Shown: positions 32,134 to 43,766, numbered from the stretch's first letter. The stretch: DNA of 64,000 nt from Craspedostauros australis (GCA_026770025.1 JAMXDE010000051.1:310001-374000), one strand, 5' to 3'. Numbers and translations: made by a program. The notes: generated by a model from the sequence alone, not told the origin.

Positions 32134-35100
32134 ATAGAGTGTGTGCGTGTGTGGGTGTGTGAGAGAGAGAGAATCATCGAAAGAGGGGAAGCGCCAAGCT
32201 GATTCGCAGCATTGAATCAGATGATGGCATGATGATGAAGAGTACGGGGTGTCCTCCTGCGAGGAATGAAGTGTTCCCGGATTGCTGATGCATTACCTGG
32301 CCACAACTAGCATACCCGATTGGGAGTCGAAGGCAGAAGACTCCAGACGATTCAACAATTCTCTGCCAAAGAGTGAGGATCTACTCCTGAGCACACGCCT
32401 AATACAGCAACACAATTATGATTCTGGTTTTTGCACTTACACGACGAAGAACTTTGGGTGGCCATGCAGGAGAACTGTGACTTCGCGAAGTAGAGGGATC
32501 ACCCGGCCGAGCGCAAAGGTACGACTACCCATTCGAGCTACCATGTCCGCATCCGTACCTGCACCCGTACCCGCAACTATACTAGCTGCTCTCTTCCCCA
32601 GCCATGGACATGCGCGCAAGTTGCGGAGCTTTCATCCATGACCCACTCTTCAACGACTGATTCAGGCATGGCGCTCGCACGAGCCAAGGCATGCGATGTG
32701 ATGCGTACCCGCAAAAAACCAGAGATGGTTGTTTGTCCAATCCGCGGTGCACCAATCATCTGCTGGGTTGCTATAGGCTCCATTGATTTGCCGCAAGGAT
32801 CCAGACTACTCGCAGAGCGAACAGGGCATGGTATGGCGCAGCAGAACCAGTATGGTCAAGCGGAGTCAATGCTGCCCCACCTTCGAAGTACGTATCTACG
32901 TAGCTCGCATCATACCCGTACGAGTATATAGTACGTTGACGAGCACGCTTGGCTTGTATGTGCTCGGAGGAGGCATGTCTCTTGATGGAAACATGGCACA
33001 AGGACAACAACAATGGTGATCGGCGTCCAGTTCGGTCTTGCCAACGCCGCTTGCCTGGACATTGTCTCTGCCAGTCATGGGTCGGTGTGCAGGTTGAACT
33101 TTTGCACTGCCGGGCATGTACAATAGATCGTAGCACAAGTAGCTCGTATGTGTCTGCTCTGAACTGGAGCGCTGCCCACCAAACTCACCTTATCACTCGC
33201 TGCTATCTCTCTTCGCTGGGGTTTGGATCGGACTTCTTGTGCTCGCACACGCTGTCATTCCGTTGTTCTGTCCCCCTCTCTCTCCAGAAGTGTTCACGTT
33301 CGGTGTCTCCTCCGGCCCGGGACACTCGCGGCGATCTCACTTTCCCTCTTGCCCAGATGGAACCGCCTCTGTCTTTTTGATTTGCTGCGGAGCTGAAGCA
33401 GATGTGATCGTGGCGTCCGAAGCGCGTGGCTGTTGTCGATATTTGTTTAATTGTTTGGATGGATGGATGGATGGATGGGTGGAGTACTGTCCAGTATGGT
33501 ATGGTATTATACATCGGAGCGCTTACAGAGCACATGCCGAAGGAGGTGTGAACGCAGAACCAATCTGACGAACTTTGGAGCTTTGGTACTGACATTGTCT
33601 CCAACTTGCTTGGGTCACCCAGAGTCCACCTCTCCTCGCTGCCCACTCATCCCACGAACAACATGCGATGCTGAGAAGTAGTCGTACCCGGAATAGCGGG
33701 TCAGCCAAGACCATGCCAGGTCAGCTGGGGTGAAGCCAGACATCATCGGAGGCCAGCACAGAGGAGCTGAAAAAGCGTGATCCACGCAGACTAATCCTCT
33801 CCGTTGCTGGGGAGGAAGAGACGAGTGTCTCTGACAATTCTACCCACAATATGTCGTATCGCGAAGGTGGTTGCGGCGTAGAATGTAAATGAATTGACAC
33901 ATCCATAGCTTCCGCAGAGAGGCCTGATTCTCCGTTCCGGGGAGGTCACACAATCCGGCACTAGACACGACGCGACGACATCATCCAAAGACACAACGTG
34001 GGGAGATCAGACACAACTATATGGTCGTACGGGTACCGATGCTATTCTGTTCTATGCACAGCCTTCTCCCCTTTGATACATCCTTGTAGCTCTTGCGAGT
34101 ACCAGGGGGTGAAAGCGCCAAAGAGAGAGAGAGAGAGAGATCCAAAGATGGAAGTCGGAGCAAGCACAGGAACAAGAGGAAGAACAAAAGCAGGAGCAGC
34201 GCATGCCTCAATGGCACGCAACTCCCCCGCAAGAGAGCGAGAAGAAGAATGCGAGGCGATGCGATGCAGCGAGCCAGGCTGTTCTACTTCTGTGGGCAAT
34301 CGTGGGCGCGGCACAACGTACGTACGTATGGGACGTCGAGGAGCCGGCTGTGGAGAGGGGCAGTGTCCCAACAACTATTCTGGTGAGCGAGGCAGCTCGC
34401 ACCATGGATCGTACATTTCATAGTCGTAGGTAGTAGTAGTAGTTTGTACTCGTACGGGTCCGTGGTATTGTTCCTCACAAAGGGAAGATCTTCGCGAGGA
34501 GCGTATTTAATGAGCAAGTGAGGTTGTTGACATGACAAATGCTTGGTTCGCCCCTCCGATTCATTTGGTTTGCTTCGGCGCTTCTTCTCTGGAGAGGTGA
34601 TATCGCTCTGCTCGCGTCACCCATGCTCATCAGGAGTGGAAAAGACCCTGCAAGCGCCCGTTCATACCACCACACTTCGCCATTGCGAGAATGGCTTCTT
34701 CCATCACAGCAAACGAGCACGAGTTTCGATGCAGGGAGATCGGAGATTGCATGCAGAGCAGCCAACTCCGGCTCGTCAAGCGTACTCCATGTAGGAGCTA
34801 CGAACAAGGCACCTCAAGGTGACCTCGTCCAGGCCATCACAGCCACGAGAACCGCTGTGCGGGAGTTGCACCTCTCGGACATGGACAAGATGCGCATTGC
34901 GCGTCGACTGGTCACGAGCTTCTGCTCTGTGAGGATTTCTATCTCACACGCTCGCAGCCCTGGTTGTTTGCATCTTCATCATCAGGACCCCGGCCATGGA
35001 AGGCATTCCATCCACATTTTCTGACACTGAATCGCACTGAACCTTCCTATTCGCCAACAGATCTGAAGATTCATCATCTCGCAGTCAGCGACTCCACTAA

Positions 35101-35367
35101 CGAAGATCCGTCGTTCCGTCCAACCACCATTCGCCATCTTTGCACGTCATCTGCGCCCAACTTCGTTTCTGAATCTCTTTGTTCTCGTACACAATCGCAG
35201 AGCAGAGCAGCGTGGAGCAGCTCCATCGCTTCCTTCGATGTCATAAAAAGGATCAGCCAATAGCCAACAACCAATAACCATCGATCAGCGAAGAACCAGC
35301 AACCAGCAACTTGCAACGACCATTGCCAACCCAGAGTTTAAGTCCATAGCAAGTCCGCAGTGCAATC
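32134..35367. other. Long intergenic region, no gene recognised
   Basis: Scattered short ORFs lack recognisable domains. Simple repeats include a TGGA run (33450-33480), (GA)n at about 34123-34140, an ACGT tetranucleotide run (about 34317-34330) and TAG triplets (about 34427-34441). The last 200 nt before 35368 are rich in AACCAGCAAC-type repeats and may be the leader of the next gene. Confidence 0.4.
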
Positions 35368-36291
35368 ATGAAGAGCTGCTCAGCGGAATACGTCACCCAC
35401 AGGAATTGCACCATTCAGCACAACAACCGAGGCGTTCAGTTGCTCGAGAGCGGTCAATACCATGAAGCCATCACTCCTTTCTGCCAGGCCCTTGCTGCAT
35501 CCAAGCGCCTTATCCTCGCGTCGGAGCTCAATGAGACGCCCGAAGGATCTCAGCGCCAAGAGAACGATCAGGATGGTCAATCGGTGCCTCCCTCCATCAC
35601 ATCTCCGCAGCCTCGTCTGCAGCCAGAATCTGATGCTGCTGTGCCCCGAGAAGCGGATGCGGATGATCGCTCATGGCACCAACCCAACGAGCGCAGCATC
35701 TCGCAGGACTCCACCCTTCCGCAAGAGCAGACGCCGGTACCAACACAGCAGCAGCAGCAGCAGCAGGTGCTCCATCACTGCACCAAGAAACGGCGCGTGG
35801 CTGCCACACCTGCTCAGAACCTCGAATACACACGGTGGACCCAAGTCAGGCAGTGCTACATCTTCCAGACCGCGTTCCCGATCCCAGAGGACGGATACGC
35901 CGAGGATTTCTCACATTTGCAGTACGCCGTCACGTGCATGTTCAATCTCGCCCTATGCCACCACCTCTTGGCCGTCCAGGAATGTTCGCAACAGCACAAC
36001 AGCCTCCGCATCTCCAAGCGTCTCTACGAACTGGCGTACAACCTCCTGACAGAGCCCCAGGCGGCGACGAGCGGTGTGAGCGACATCTTCCCCCTGGCGA
36101 TCCTCAACAATTTGGGTCAGGTGCATCGACTGGATGGCGACCAAGTCCAATCGAATCATTACTTCGAGCAACTGCTGTCGACGTTGATGTTCATCGTGGA
36201 GTACGAGGACAGCACCGAAGGCATGGAAGGGTTCTTCTCGAATGTGATGGATCTCATGCTTCGGGATCCGTTGACGGCACGGGCGGCTTAG
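35368..36291 (+). CDS. TPR-like protein (paralogue of the gene at 11518)
   Basis: 307 residues, no intron. Residues about 18-42 form one TPR-like helix pair (NNRGVQLLESGQYHEAI). A disordered linker with a Gln run (QQQQQQQ) and a basic KKRRVA follows. From about 150 to the end, helical repeats are seen: YAVTCMFNLALCHHLLA, KRLYELAYNLLTE, LAILNNLGQVHRLDGDQVQS and MEGFFSNVMDLML. Order and several blocks match the 11518 protein, but this one lacks the Cys cluster. The two are about 23 kb apart on the same strand, so they are dispersed rather than tandem. Function unknown. Confidence 0.8.
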   Translation: MKSCSAEYVTHRNCTIQHNNRGVQLLESGQYHEAITPFCQALAASKRLILASELNETPEGSQRQENDQDGQSVPPSITSPQPRLQPESDAAVPREADADDRSWHQPNERSISQDSTLPQEQTPVPTQQQQQQQVLHHCTKKRRVAATPAQNLEYTRWTQVRQCYIFQTAFPIPEDGYAEDFSHLQYAVTCMFNLALCHHLLAVQECSQQHNSLRISKRLYELAYNLLTEPQAATSGVSDIFPLAILNNLGQVHRLDGDQVQSNHYFEQLLSTLMFIVEYEDSTEGMEGFFSNVMDLMLRDPLTARAA

Positions 36292-36984
36292 CCACTGCAA
36301 CACATGCGATCTGCTTTACACAAAAACGGGGAACTGCATCAGCATCACAGTGCAGAAATAGACATAAACACACAATAGAGCAGCAGGAGTCGATGGTTTT
36401 CACAAGCAGCGAGAGTACGCGTATGAGTGAAGCGTACGAGCAGTGTATGAAGTAGTGAACTGTGCTCTTATTGTAGAGTGGAGTGGGGCGAAGCAGGTAG
36501 TAGGGGAGCAAGCCGCAATGCACGAGTATGCATGTAATCGTAGATATGGTGAGCGCAGTACTGACACGCCCACGAAACTTTGTATGATGGGTGCCTCGTT
36601 GTGCCCGTGCCCTCATGGTCGATGAATGGAGGGATACCTCAAGGTCAGGCCTTGCTGGATTTGCTTGCAAAGCGCTCCATACTTTTCGGCTTTGCTTGGC
36701 TGCGTGCGAGCACTGCTTCTCTCTCCCAAAAGAGACGCTTTGCTGACACTGCGGTCGAGTTGGAGCAACGGATGGCACGGACGAACAGGTAGGTGTTCTT
36801 CGCTTGCGAGCGACGCGCCCAATGCATCAGGACGGAACCCGCCGTTTCTGACGATGCGAGGACAAGCGGTCTCTTAGCGAGGCATCAATGCTATGGTGCT
36901 TGTGTGTGGTGCTTGTGTGTGGTGCTTGTGTGATGTTTGTGTGCCGTGCTCGTGTTGAGAGAGAAATCATCCAAGGGCAAAGGC
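36292..36984. other. Convergent intergenic region
   Basis: Between the TPR-like paralogue and the NUP50-like gene. It contains a GTGCTTGTGTGTG repeat at about 36896-36935 next to the NUP50-like 3' end. No gene seen. Confidence 0.4.
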
Positions 36985-38570
36985 TCAGGACGAGAACTCA
37001 ATGAGCTTTTTGTGGAGCGCATCCAGCTCTGGCGCGTTGCATTTGAATGTAAATGTGGAGGGCGCTTCGTCACCTTCGGGGAGACCCTTGAATGTGACCT
37101 GGCCAAATTTCTTGCTGGCCTTGGCGCTGAAGGTCATGCTGGAGTTGATGGCCATGTTGAATTGGACATTGCCGGTGACGTTGCGCATGATCACACGATG
37201 TGTGCCGTTGGTCTTGTGCTTTTGGAACTTCATCATGCCAGTCACAAGTTCTTGGTACTGGTCGGCCATGCGGTATATCTTGATCTTGCACATGAGGCTG
37301 GTGTTGTAGTTGTCGTCCACGGACTCCAATTCAGCTGAGGCCTCTCCAGGAGGGGCGCCCAGTGAGGGCGATGCCGGTGTCGGTGCTGTTGCCGGAGCCG
37401 ATGTTTGCGATGGCGATGGTGCTGGTGGAGCCAATGGCTGTGTTGACACTGCCGCGGATTTGGATGCTCCTCCTCCAAAGGAGAATGGGACGGTGGAGGC
37501 AGAGGCAGAGGCAGAAGACGAGGCACCAAACAAAGACGTCGTCGTCGCGCCCGAGCTACCAAAGAGTGGCTTTGCGGAGGATGCCGGTTGCGACTTGGCA
37601 GCGGGAGATTGGGTGGCCGTGGTGGTGGCAGAAAAGAGCTGCGGTGGTGCTTGAGACTTCGGTGCTGCAGCCGGAGCCGTCTGCTGTTTGGCCGGTGGCG
37701 CGTCTTTCGTCGTCAAAGCAAGGTACGTCGCCATGATCTGCTGGCATGGAGGGTAGAGGTCCCGGCTCACATTGGATTGATTTGAGAACAGTTCAAAGAT
37801 ATGATTATCGAGTCGCTCCAATTGAGCTGCGTTGTCTCCCTTGACATTGGTGTTTGTGTTTGTGTTTGTGTTGACATTGGCTCTGCCCCCCGTTCCTGAA
37901 GCAGCGGATCCACCGAAAGTCGATCCTGAGGGTTTAGATTTGGAGGTGAACGAAGATGATCCAAATGGCTGCTTGTTCGAGGTTGATGTGGATGTGGATG
38001 TTGCGGATGGTGCTGATGTGGGGCCAGCGAACATGACATTCTGAAATGGATTCTTGGAGGCCTTTGCTGGCTGGCTTGGTGGTGCTTGTGCTGCCCCTGG
38101 TGCCGCCATGCTACCACCGGAGGAGGCAAAGGAAAACCCAGAGAATGGATTGGAAGATTTGCTGGGCGTTGGCGCTGCGGTTGCTGTTTGCTTGGCAAAG
38201 CGGCTTCTGCTGGCGCCAAGGTATCAGACGAGCATGTATGGTACGAGTGTTTGCGAGTATGTATGGCATTATACGAGGATGTTTGGCGCGAGAACGCGAG
38301 AGTATGCGCGGGCATCCGCACGAGTTAGGGTTTAGGTTATGTAGCAAAGCATGATATTCTTGAATAGAATATGATATAGTAATACGTGATGTTCTACAAC
38401 ACAACAGACACATAGACCACTCACCCCGAGGCACTGACTATCCTGCGTTTCTTGAGCTCTCCGCTGGATGCCTTGTCGAAAGGCCCCGTTGGTGCTACCG
38501 AGCTGCGGTCCTGAGTTGCATCATACTCCTCCCGTCGCATCTGTCCTTGAGCGTTGCTGCGCTTTCCCAT
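36985..38570 (-). CDS. NUP50: NUP50-like FG nucleoporin with C-terminal Ran-binding domain
   Basis: Two exons, complement(36985-38209, 38425-38570), with a 215-nt intron (GTGAGT...GCCAG); 456 residues. Residues 1-48 (MGKRSNAQGQMRREEYDAT to LKKRRIVSAS) match the N-terminal importin-alpha-binding segment of NUP50. A central Ser/Thr/Ala/Pro-rich region carries FG-type repeats (FGSSSF, PLFGSSG, SLFGASS, FSFGGG). The C-terminal 125 residues are a RanBP1-like domain: YNTSLMCKIKIYRM, HRVIMRNVTGNVQFNMAI and FTFKCNAPELDALHKKL. The role would be the nuclear-basket side of the pore, assisting cargo release and importin-alpha recycling. An NTNTNTNTN micro-repeat lies near residue 125. Confidence 0.85.
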
Positions 38571-39361
38571 GATGTCCTTCGTTTCTTGTTCGTCCGAACT
38601 GTGCGAGTTTGGTTGAGTGTGGTTGTGTGGCCTCTCTGTCTCCTTCTTGGATCGCATCCACTGTGTATCGTACGACTACTACTATGTTCAGAGCACGCAG
38701 CGGCTTGTCTTGCTTGGTGTTGATCGTTGTTGTTGTTGTTGTTGTTGTGGGAACGGTCGTCGTGGCATTGATTGTTGCCGACACCACAACACACGAGCGA
38801 ACGCGCAGAAAGGATCCGGCCTTGGTTTGAATTTTGGCGGTTGTCGATGATCGTGTGAGACTTACCAAGTACCTTTGTTTCGCAATTGCCTTGAAGGAGT
38901 GAGACTGACGGACAGACGGGTGGTTGGAAACTTGGTTGTTGGCGCGCTTTTCGTTTTGGCGAAAGGCTCAACCAACACGAAACGCCACGATCGTGACCGT
39001 ACCGCCCAACACAGCGTGGCAGCCGTCATTGGGGTCGTCACCGTTTGCCAAAAATGCTCCGCGAACGCTTGACGGGTGTGCGCGTGTTCCATTCTGCTCC
39101 GTTCTGCTCTCTCTATGAGCTGTTATACGTCTGTTGCATTTGTGATCTCACGAGAAGCACACGGTGAAGCAGGGGGCACCTCCATTTGGCTTGCAATAGG
39201 ACTTTCATAGCAGTACAGTCCGAGGAGAGGAGAGTGTTCTCTGGGGCTAGTCGTACGAGTGTGCATGTGCATGTGCATGTGCATGTGATCGGACGAGGGC
39301 GCATTTGCAACTCCTGGGCTGCACTCCCCTGTACCCAGTGACGGGAGACTCAGCAGCCGCA
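38571..39361. other. Divergent promoter region
   Basis: Shared by the NUP50-like gene and the HMG/histone-fold gene. It contains TTTTGGCGG, TTGGCGCGC and TTTTGGCGAAA (about 38832, 38938 and 38955), resembling E2F/DP sites, plus a GTTGTT triplet run near 38728-38748 and a GTGCAT repeat at about 39261-39286. Confidence 0.45.
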
Positions 39362-40490
39362 ATGGAGGAGGTCAAACGGGATATGCCTTCTGATGCTGCT
39401 GCTGCTGCTGCCGCAAACGAGGAGGAAGAGGAAGGCAACGCGATTCAGAACGAATCCGTTGATCAGAGTGCGGGTAAGGAGCTGCCTGAGGACATGCAAA
39501 CATCCCATGAAGATGCAGGGTCGGGGGAAAGTGACCATGGTGCCAAGCCTGGGATCCCAAGAACGGCCTTTACGATCTTTTCAGAGCAGGCGGCGACAGA
39601 TGTGAGTGCCACGAGGATACACAGATTGCCATCCATGAGTAGTGCCATTGGCCGACTCATGCGCACTCACCAATTGGGAACTCCTCATATTCTCTTACCA
39701 TCGTTTTATCTTCTCTATCATCTCTCTACCTATCTATTATACCTATATATTGTATAATATCTACCTATCCATGCGTCCTCTATCCGTACATCCACGTTCA
39801 TTGGGAGACCAACAGGAAGCGGATCGAGGCACAACCTTGTCCAGTTTGCAGCTAAGGTTCAAATGGGGCGCACTGACGCAGCAGGAACGACAAATGTATG
39901 AGACACTTGCGGCGAAAGATCGAGAACGAGCAGAAGACCAAAGGAAGGCGGCAAGGTCTGGCCAGCATCCCAAAGACACCGCTGGTGGTGATGAAAATGT
40001 TGATGGCGTTGGCGACCATGATGCGGATGATGACGATGATGTCATCGCCAACGATGACCAGCCGCAAGCGCAACTGCAAGCACAAGGTGCAAAGTCGTCA
40101 CGCCCGCAGGCAACCGTCGAGTATCCAGTGGCACGTGTCAAGAGGATTTGCAAGTTGGATCCCGATGTGCGCGGGTTGTCCAAGGAAGCGCTCTTCCTGG
40201 TCTCCAAATGCGCCGAGCTATTCACCGTCCAGCTGGGGAGCGAAGCGGTCAAGGTGGCAAGGATGCAAAATCGACGCACCATAGCATCCGACGACCTGGC
40301 AACCGTCTGCGCCACGCGCGAGCCTTATCAGTTCCTCAAGGATGATGTGCGGGATCTCATCCGCGAGCAACGGGAACGCGCGCAGGCGCAAGCACAATCG
40401 AAGAGGAAGGCCAGCGAGATGGATGCTGCCAATGCCGGTGCCGACGTCAAGAACACCATAAAATCCTACTTTGGCTCCAAGAAGAAGTAG
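39362..40490 (+). CDS. HMG-box plus NF-YC/POLE4-type histone-fold protein
   Basis: Two exons, 39362-39601 and 39816-40490, with a 214-nt intron (GTGAGT...CAACAG) in phase 0; 304 residues. Residues 1-63: Ala run and acidic tract. About 65-125: HMG-box-like, split by the intron (GIPRTAFTIFSEQ, then LRFKWGALTQQERQMYETLAAKDRER). Acidic, Gln-rich linker. About 183-260: histone fold (PVARVKRICKLDPDV, SKEALFLVSKCAELFTVQL, NRRTIASDDLATV), closest in pattern to POLE4/Dpb3 and NF-YC. The C-terminus is basic and ends KNTIKSYFGSKKK, which resembles a PCNA-binding PIP box with Lys in place of the first Gln. A role in replication-coupled chromatin or DNA polymerase epsilon is plausible. HMG and POLE4-like folds in one chain are unusual. 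Confidence 0.78.
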
Positions 40491-40855
40491 AGTGGAGCGC
40501 TTGCACAGTATTGCACGAATGCGTTGCACCATGGAAGACAGCAGTAGCAATTCTCTCTCTATGGTAAATCTCTATTCTTTCAGCCCAGCCAAATACGCCG
40601 CACCTGCCATCGAGCATGGTACATGTACCACCAAGAATCGTGACAGTGCAATTCGTGAGTAGAACAGTTGTACTACTATGTCTACTCGCAGGTGACATGC
40701 CCCAGTATGGGAGTGTCATGCACGCAACACCAATAGAAGCACGTAGAATAGAGCACCATGCCAGTATTTCATAATACACGCTGTTCCAACGAACTTCTTC
40801 GAGCCATTCAGATGATTACAGTGTGAGAACGGCAGAGCTAGTTTCGCCGCCTCTG
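40491..40855. other. Convergent intergenic region
   Basis: 3' flanks of the histone-fold and exonuclease genes. No gene seen. Confidence 0.4.
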
Positions 40856-43684
40856 TCATACGCCGGCTCCATTCACGTCCCTCGGCTGCCACGTCGGGAA
40901 CACTTTTTGATGCAACGCAGCGCACACCCATGCATCCAAGGCCGCGTACGTTCTCTGCCGCTCCGACAATGGCCGCGCTGACCAAAGACTGCATTGCTCC
41001 GACTTATCCAGAGGCTTTCCGAAGTAATGATCCACAACTCGCGACAACCCGAATTTGGCGAGCTTCGGCTCATCCTTGGCCACGAATCGTTGCGCATCCA
41101 CGACCGTCCCCGCCGTCACCACGGGGGATGGCATCCAGTGTTGGTTGTCGGGGAGGCAGCAGGGACTTCCGCGCAACCGCGACATGTCCTGCCGGCACAC
41201 GAATCCAACCACCACTGATCTCGGACATGCGAACGTCTCGCCGATCGTCTCTCTCAACGCCAGCGCGCCATCCTGCGTGGAGGACAGTGCCGGGAGATCC
41301 ACGAGCAGCACGGTCTTGCAATGACCGAATTGCAGCAGGGCGGCACCGGTGGTATCTTCCTCCCATTCCGCATCAAAACCGAACGGACCGCACTCGAATG
41401 GAGGTGAGCGGAAGGTCTTCCACGCCTCTCTGAGATCGTTAGCATCGGTTATCAACTTCGGCACGGGCGTGCCTGGCAGAACCTCATCCCATTGGACGTA
41501 CCGCTGCCTCCTAGCTTCCGCTGCCTTCAGCATGGTTTGCTCATCGTAGATGTATTCCAGATTCCAAACGCCGGCTAATCGGTGAGCCGCATCAATTTCT
41601 CCTGCCTCCTCCAGCCGTTGCAGCGCGAACTGTCGAATGTCGTCGCGCGGGTTCGTGACGTTGGCATCGTTCGTATCCATCGGCATCTGGATGGAATCAA
41701 CATTGGTACCGGTATCGGTACCGGCATTGTCATTGCCAATGGCGTCGTTGTTGATATCAACATCGGCTGTGGTCTTCTTTGATACGCCGTTGATTTTGTT
41801 GACCGCCTTGTCGACTCGGTCCACCTGGCGTTCGATGAGTGCAGATTGGCGCTTGAGGATGACCTTGGCGACAGTATCGTACGCATGGTACAAGCGAGCA
41901 TTGACGTAGCGGGATTTGCCTCCCATGTCGTACAGGTTGGTCGCCAAGGTGTCCGCGCGTCGGTACATCCTGCTTTCCATCGCGAAGTCCACCAGCGTTT
42001 CCACCGCAAGGGTGGACTGGTGCAGATCTGGGATGAGTGTACCCGCCGTGTCCGCTTTGCTTCGTTTGGCTTGCTTGGCAGTTGCGAACCTGTGGGATTG
42101 AACGCAGAGCTGTTCGGCGGCATGCCACAAGTCATATATCACGGCAGCCTCTATGAGCTTGACCGGAGGCACGTCAGGCCATGGGCGCACCTGGCATGCC
42201 AATGCCAACGACGATGACACGCGGTGCTTCTCATCTTCAGTGCTTGTGGTGGTTTCTGGAGCTGCGAAGAGCTCCCCGTCCGAAGACGAGGTGATGTCCG
42301 CGTCCTCCATGCGCAAGGCGTGCCTTATGGCCTTGGCGGACAGGTCCGGATGCGCGTGGTGTCGATCCGCGATCTTGAACGCCTTGGCGAAGTAAGTGAC
42401 GATGTGTAGATTGATCGAATCTGAGTACGAGGCATGGCCAAGGAAAGCTGAGAGGAAGTGGTTGGCCAGGTCCATGCCACCCTGACGGACCGGTTCATTG
42501 CGTGACACGGTGGATGCAATGGCGCTCGCGACGGCCTTGGCTGGTTCGTAATCAAACGGCAAGAGCGACAGCGAGGCGTAGAGCGAGCACGCGGCAAGCG
42601 CGCCACCCTGCGGCGACGTTTGGCAGAGCTTGGCGGCAGTGTCCTGCAGGTACAGCCACGTCTTCTTCTTGCTGAGGTCCTGCGGGATGGTGCAGAATTG
42701 CCTTGCCCCACGCAATGTGGTTTCGACCAGCATGGCTTCGGGATGGTCTGGCCGTGTCTCAGTTTCTTCGTTACCTTTCATTGCGCTGGTGCTGCTTCCA
42801 TTGATGTCGTTATCATTGACGCTGGCGTTGGCATCGTCAGCATCATCCATGACGGTATCCTTGTGCCCAGCGGCATGCATGGCATTCGAGTGGTCCAGGT
42901 CATTCAACACCTTGATGGCATCCCGGATCGTGGGCTCGCTGAGATGTTCCGACACGCAGCCGACCAATCCAAGCAGATTCTCGTGAACGACTCCATCTGA
43001 ATCTTTGAAGACGATGGCGGTGGCATCCTCAATGGATGCCTGTGCATCCGGGGATACATCAGGTTGCATGGCGTCCATAGTGACCGTGGGGATTGAGGAT
43101 GCGTGGACACCGTGCAGTGCAGAGATGGACGAACGTGGAGGTAGGGTCGCGAAGACAGATGTCACTTGGGTGGAACGGGAGCGAGATGGATGTGACTGTA
43201 GCTGTGCCTGTGACTGTGATTGCAGATGCAAGCGTGATGATGGCTGTGAACGTGATGTGGATCGTCGGTGGGTGTTTGTACTACTACATGTACGTGTGCA
43301 TATAGGTGTGCATATACGTGTGAATATGTTTGTGTTTGTACTACTGCATATGCTGGTACATATACCTGCACCAGCACATGTACTGGTGGTTGCACGATGG
43401 TGTTGCAGAGCGGAGGTGCAGATCCGATGGTTGGGATGGCTGAGATGGGTGGGATTGCGCAGATGGCTGAGTGCTTGGATCCGTCGGCATGTCCCTCTGC
43501 CAATGGTGGTGCTGAGGCTCCCTATCTTCGTGATGGTGCCGAGGGACGATCTGAGGGGTGGATTGATGGATGGATTGGTGAATGGGATGATGGACGAGGC
43601 GAAAGAGGTGACGAAAGAAAGCTGTGCAAGGCTGGCGAAGACGATGACAGGAATGCGAGAACGAAGCAGCGACGTTCCTTGCAT
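40856..43684 (-). CDS. DEDDy 3'-5' exonuclease, EXD/Mut-7-like
   Basis: 942 residues, single exon from the first ATG. The exonuclease domain occupies about the last 180 residues: motif I FGFDAEWEED, motif II VVGFVCRQDMSRL, motif III ERQRTYAALDAW (Tyr-x3-Asp, DEDDy type), with FGLSRVVDHYFGKPLDKSEQ as in the Mut-7/EXD3/WRN-exonuclease branch. The preceding about 500 residues look mostly helical. The N-terminus has a hydrophobic stretch ending FVTSFASS, which could be a signal plus transit leader to the plastid, then a Cys/Thr/Asn-rich repetitive region (about 105-150). An alternative start is the Met at about residue 202, leaving the first part untranslated. Substrate (RNA or DNA) is undetermined. 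Confidence 0.8.
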   Translation of the reverse strand: MQGTSLLRSRIPVIVFASLAQLSFVTSFASSIIPFTNPSINPPLRSSLGTITKIGSLSTTIGRGTCRRIQALSHLRNPTHLSHPNHRICTSALQHHRATTSTCAGAGICTSICSSTNTNIFTRICTPICTRTCSSTNTHRRSTSRSQPSSRLHLQSQSQAQLQSHPSRSRSTQVTSVFATLPPRSSISALHGVHASSIPTVTMDAMQPDVSPDAQASIEDATAIVFKDSDGVVHENLLGLVGCVSEHLSEPTIRDAIKVLNDLDHSNAMHAAGHKDTVMDDADDANASVNDNDINGSSTSAMKGNEETETRPDHPEAMLVETTLRGARQFCTIPQDLSKKKTWLYLQDTAAKLCQTSPQGGALAACSLYASLSLLPFDYEPAKAVASAIASTVSRNEPVRQGGMDLANHFLSAFLGHASYSDSINLHIVTYFAKAFKIADRHHAHPDLSAKAIRHALRMEDADITSSSDGELFAAPETTTSTEDEKHRVSSSLALACQVRPWPDVPPVKLIEAAVIYDLWHAAEQLCVQSHRFATAKQAKRSKADTAGTLIPDLHQSTLAVETLVDFAMESRMYRRADTLATNLYDMGGKSRYVNARLYHAYDTVAKVILKRQSALIERQVDRVDKAVNKINGVSKKTTADVDINNDAIGNDNAGTDTGTNVDSIQMPMDTNDANVTNPRDDIRQFALQRLEEAGEIDAAHRLAGVWNLEYIYDEQTMLKAAEARRQRYVQWDEVLPGTPVPKLITDANDLREAWKTFRSPPFECGPFGFDAEWEEDTTGAALLQFGHCKTVLLVDLPALSSTQDGALALRETIGETFACPRSVVVGFVCRQDMSRLRGSPCCLPDNQHWMPSPVVTAGTVVDAQRFVAKDEPKLAKFGLSRVVDHYFGKPLDKSEQCSLWSARPLSERQRTYAALDAWVCAALHQKVFPTWQPRDVNGAGV

Positions 43685-43746
43685 ATCCTCCTTTGGAGCT
43701 GGAGCTGGAGAGCGATCTTTTCTTCTCTTTCTTGTATTCTACGACC

Positions 43747-43766
43747 TATTATATGATTATATAATA
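43747..43766. promoter_or_regulatory. AT-rich palindrome TATTATAT-N4-ATATAATA
   Basis: Eight-base arms around GATT, 63 nt upstream of the exonuclease start codon and followed by TAGAATACG. It belongs to the same group of start-proximal AT palindromes as 30313 and 31061. Confidence 0.35.

Noticed and set aside
34539..34928. ORF of about 130 codons with a hydrophobic N-terminus and a GTGAGG donor-like end
   Set aside because: No recognisable domain, no in-frame second exon with a sensible intron, and an equally open frame on the other strand.
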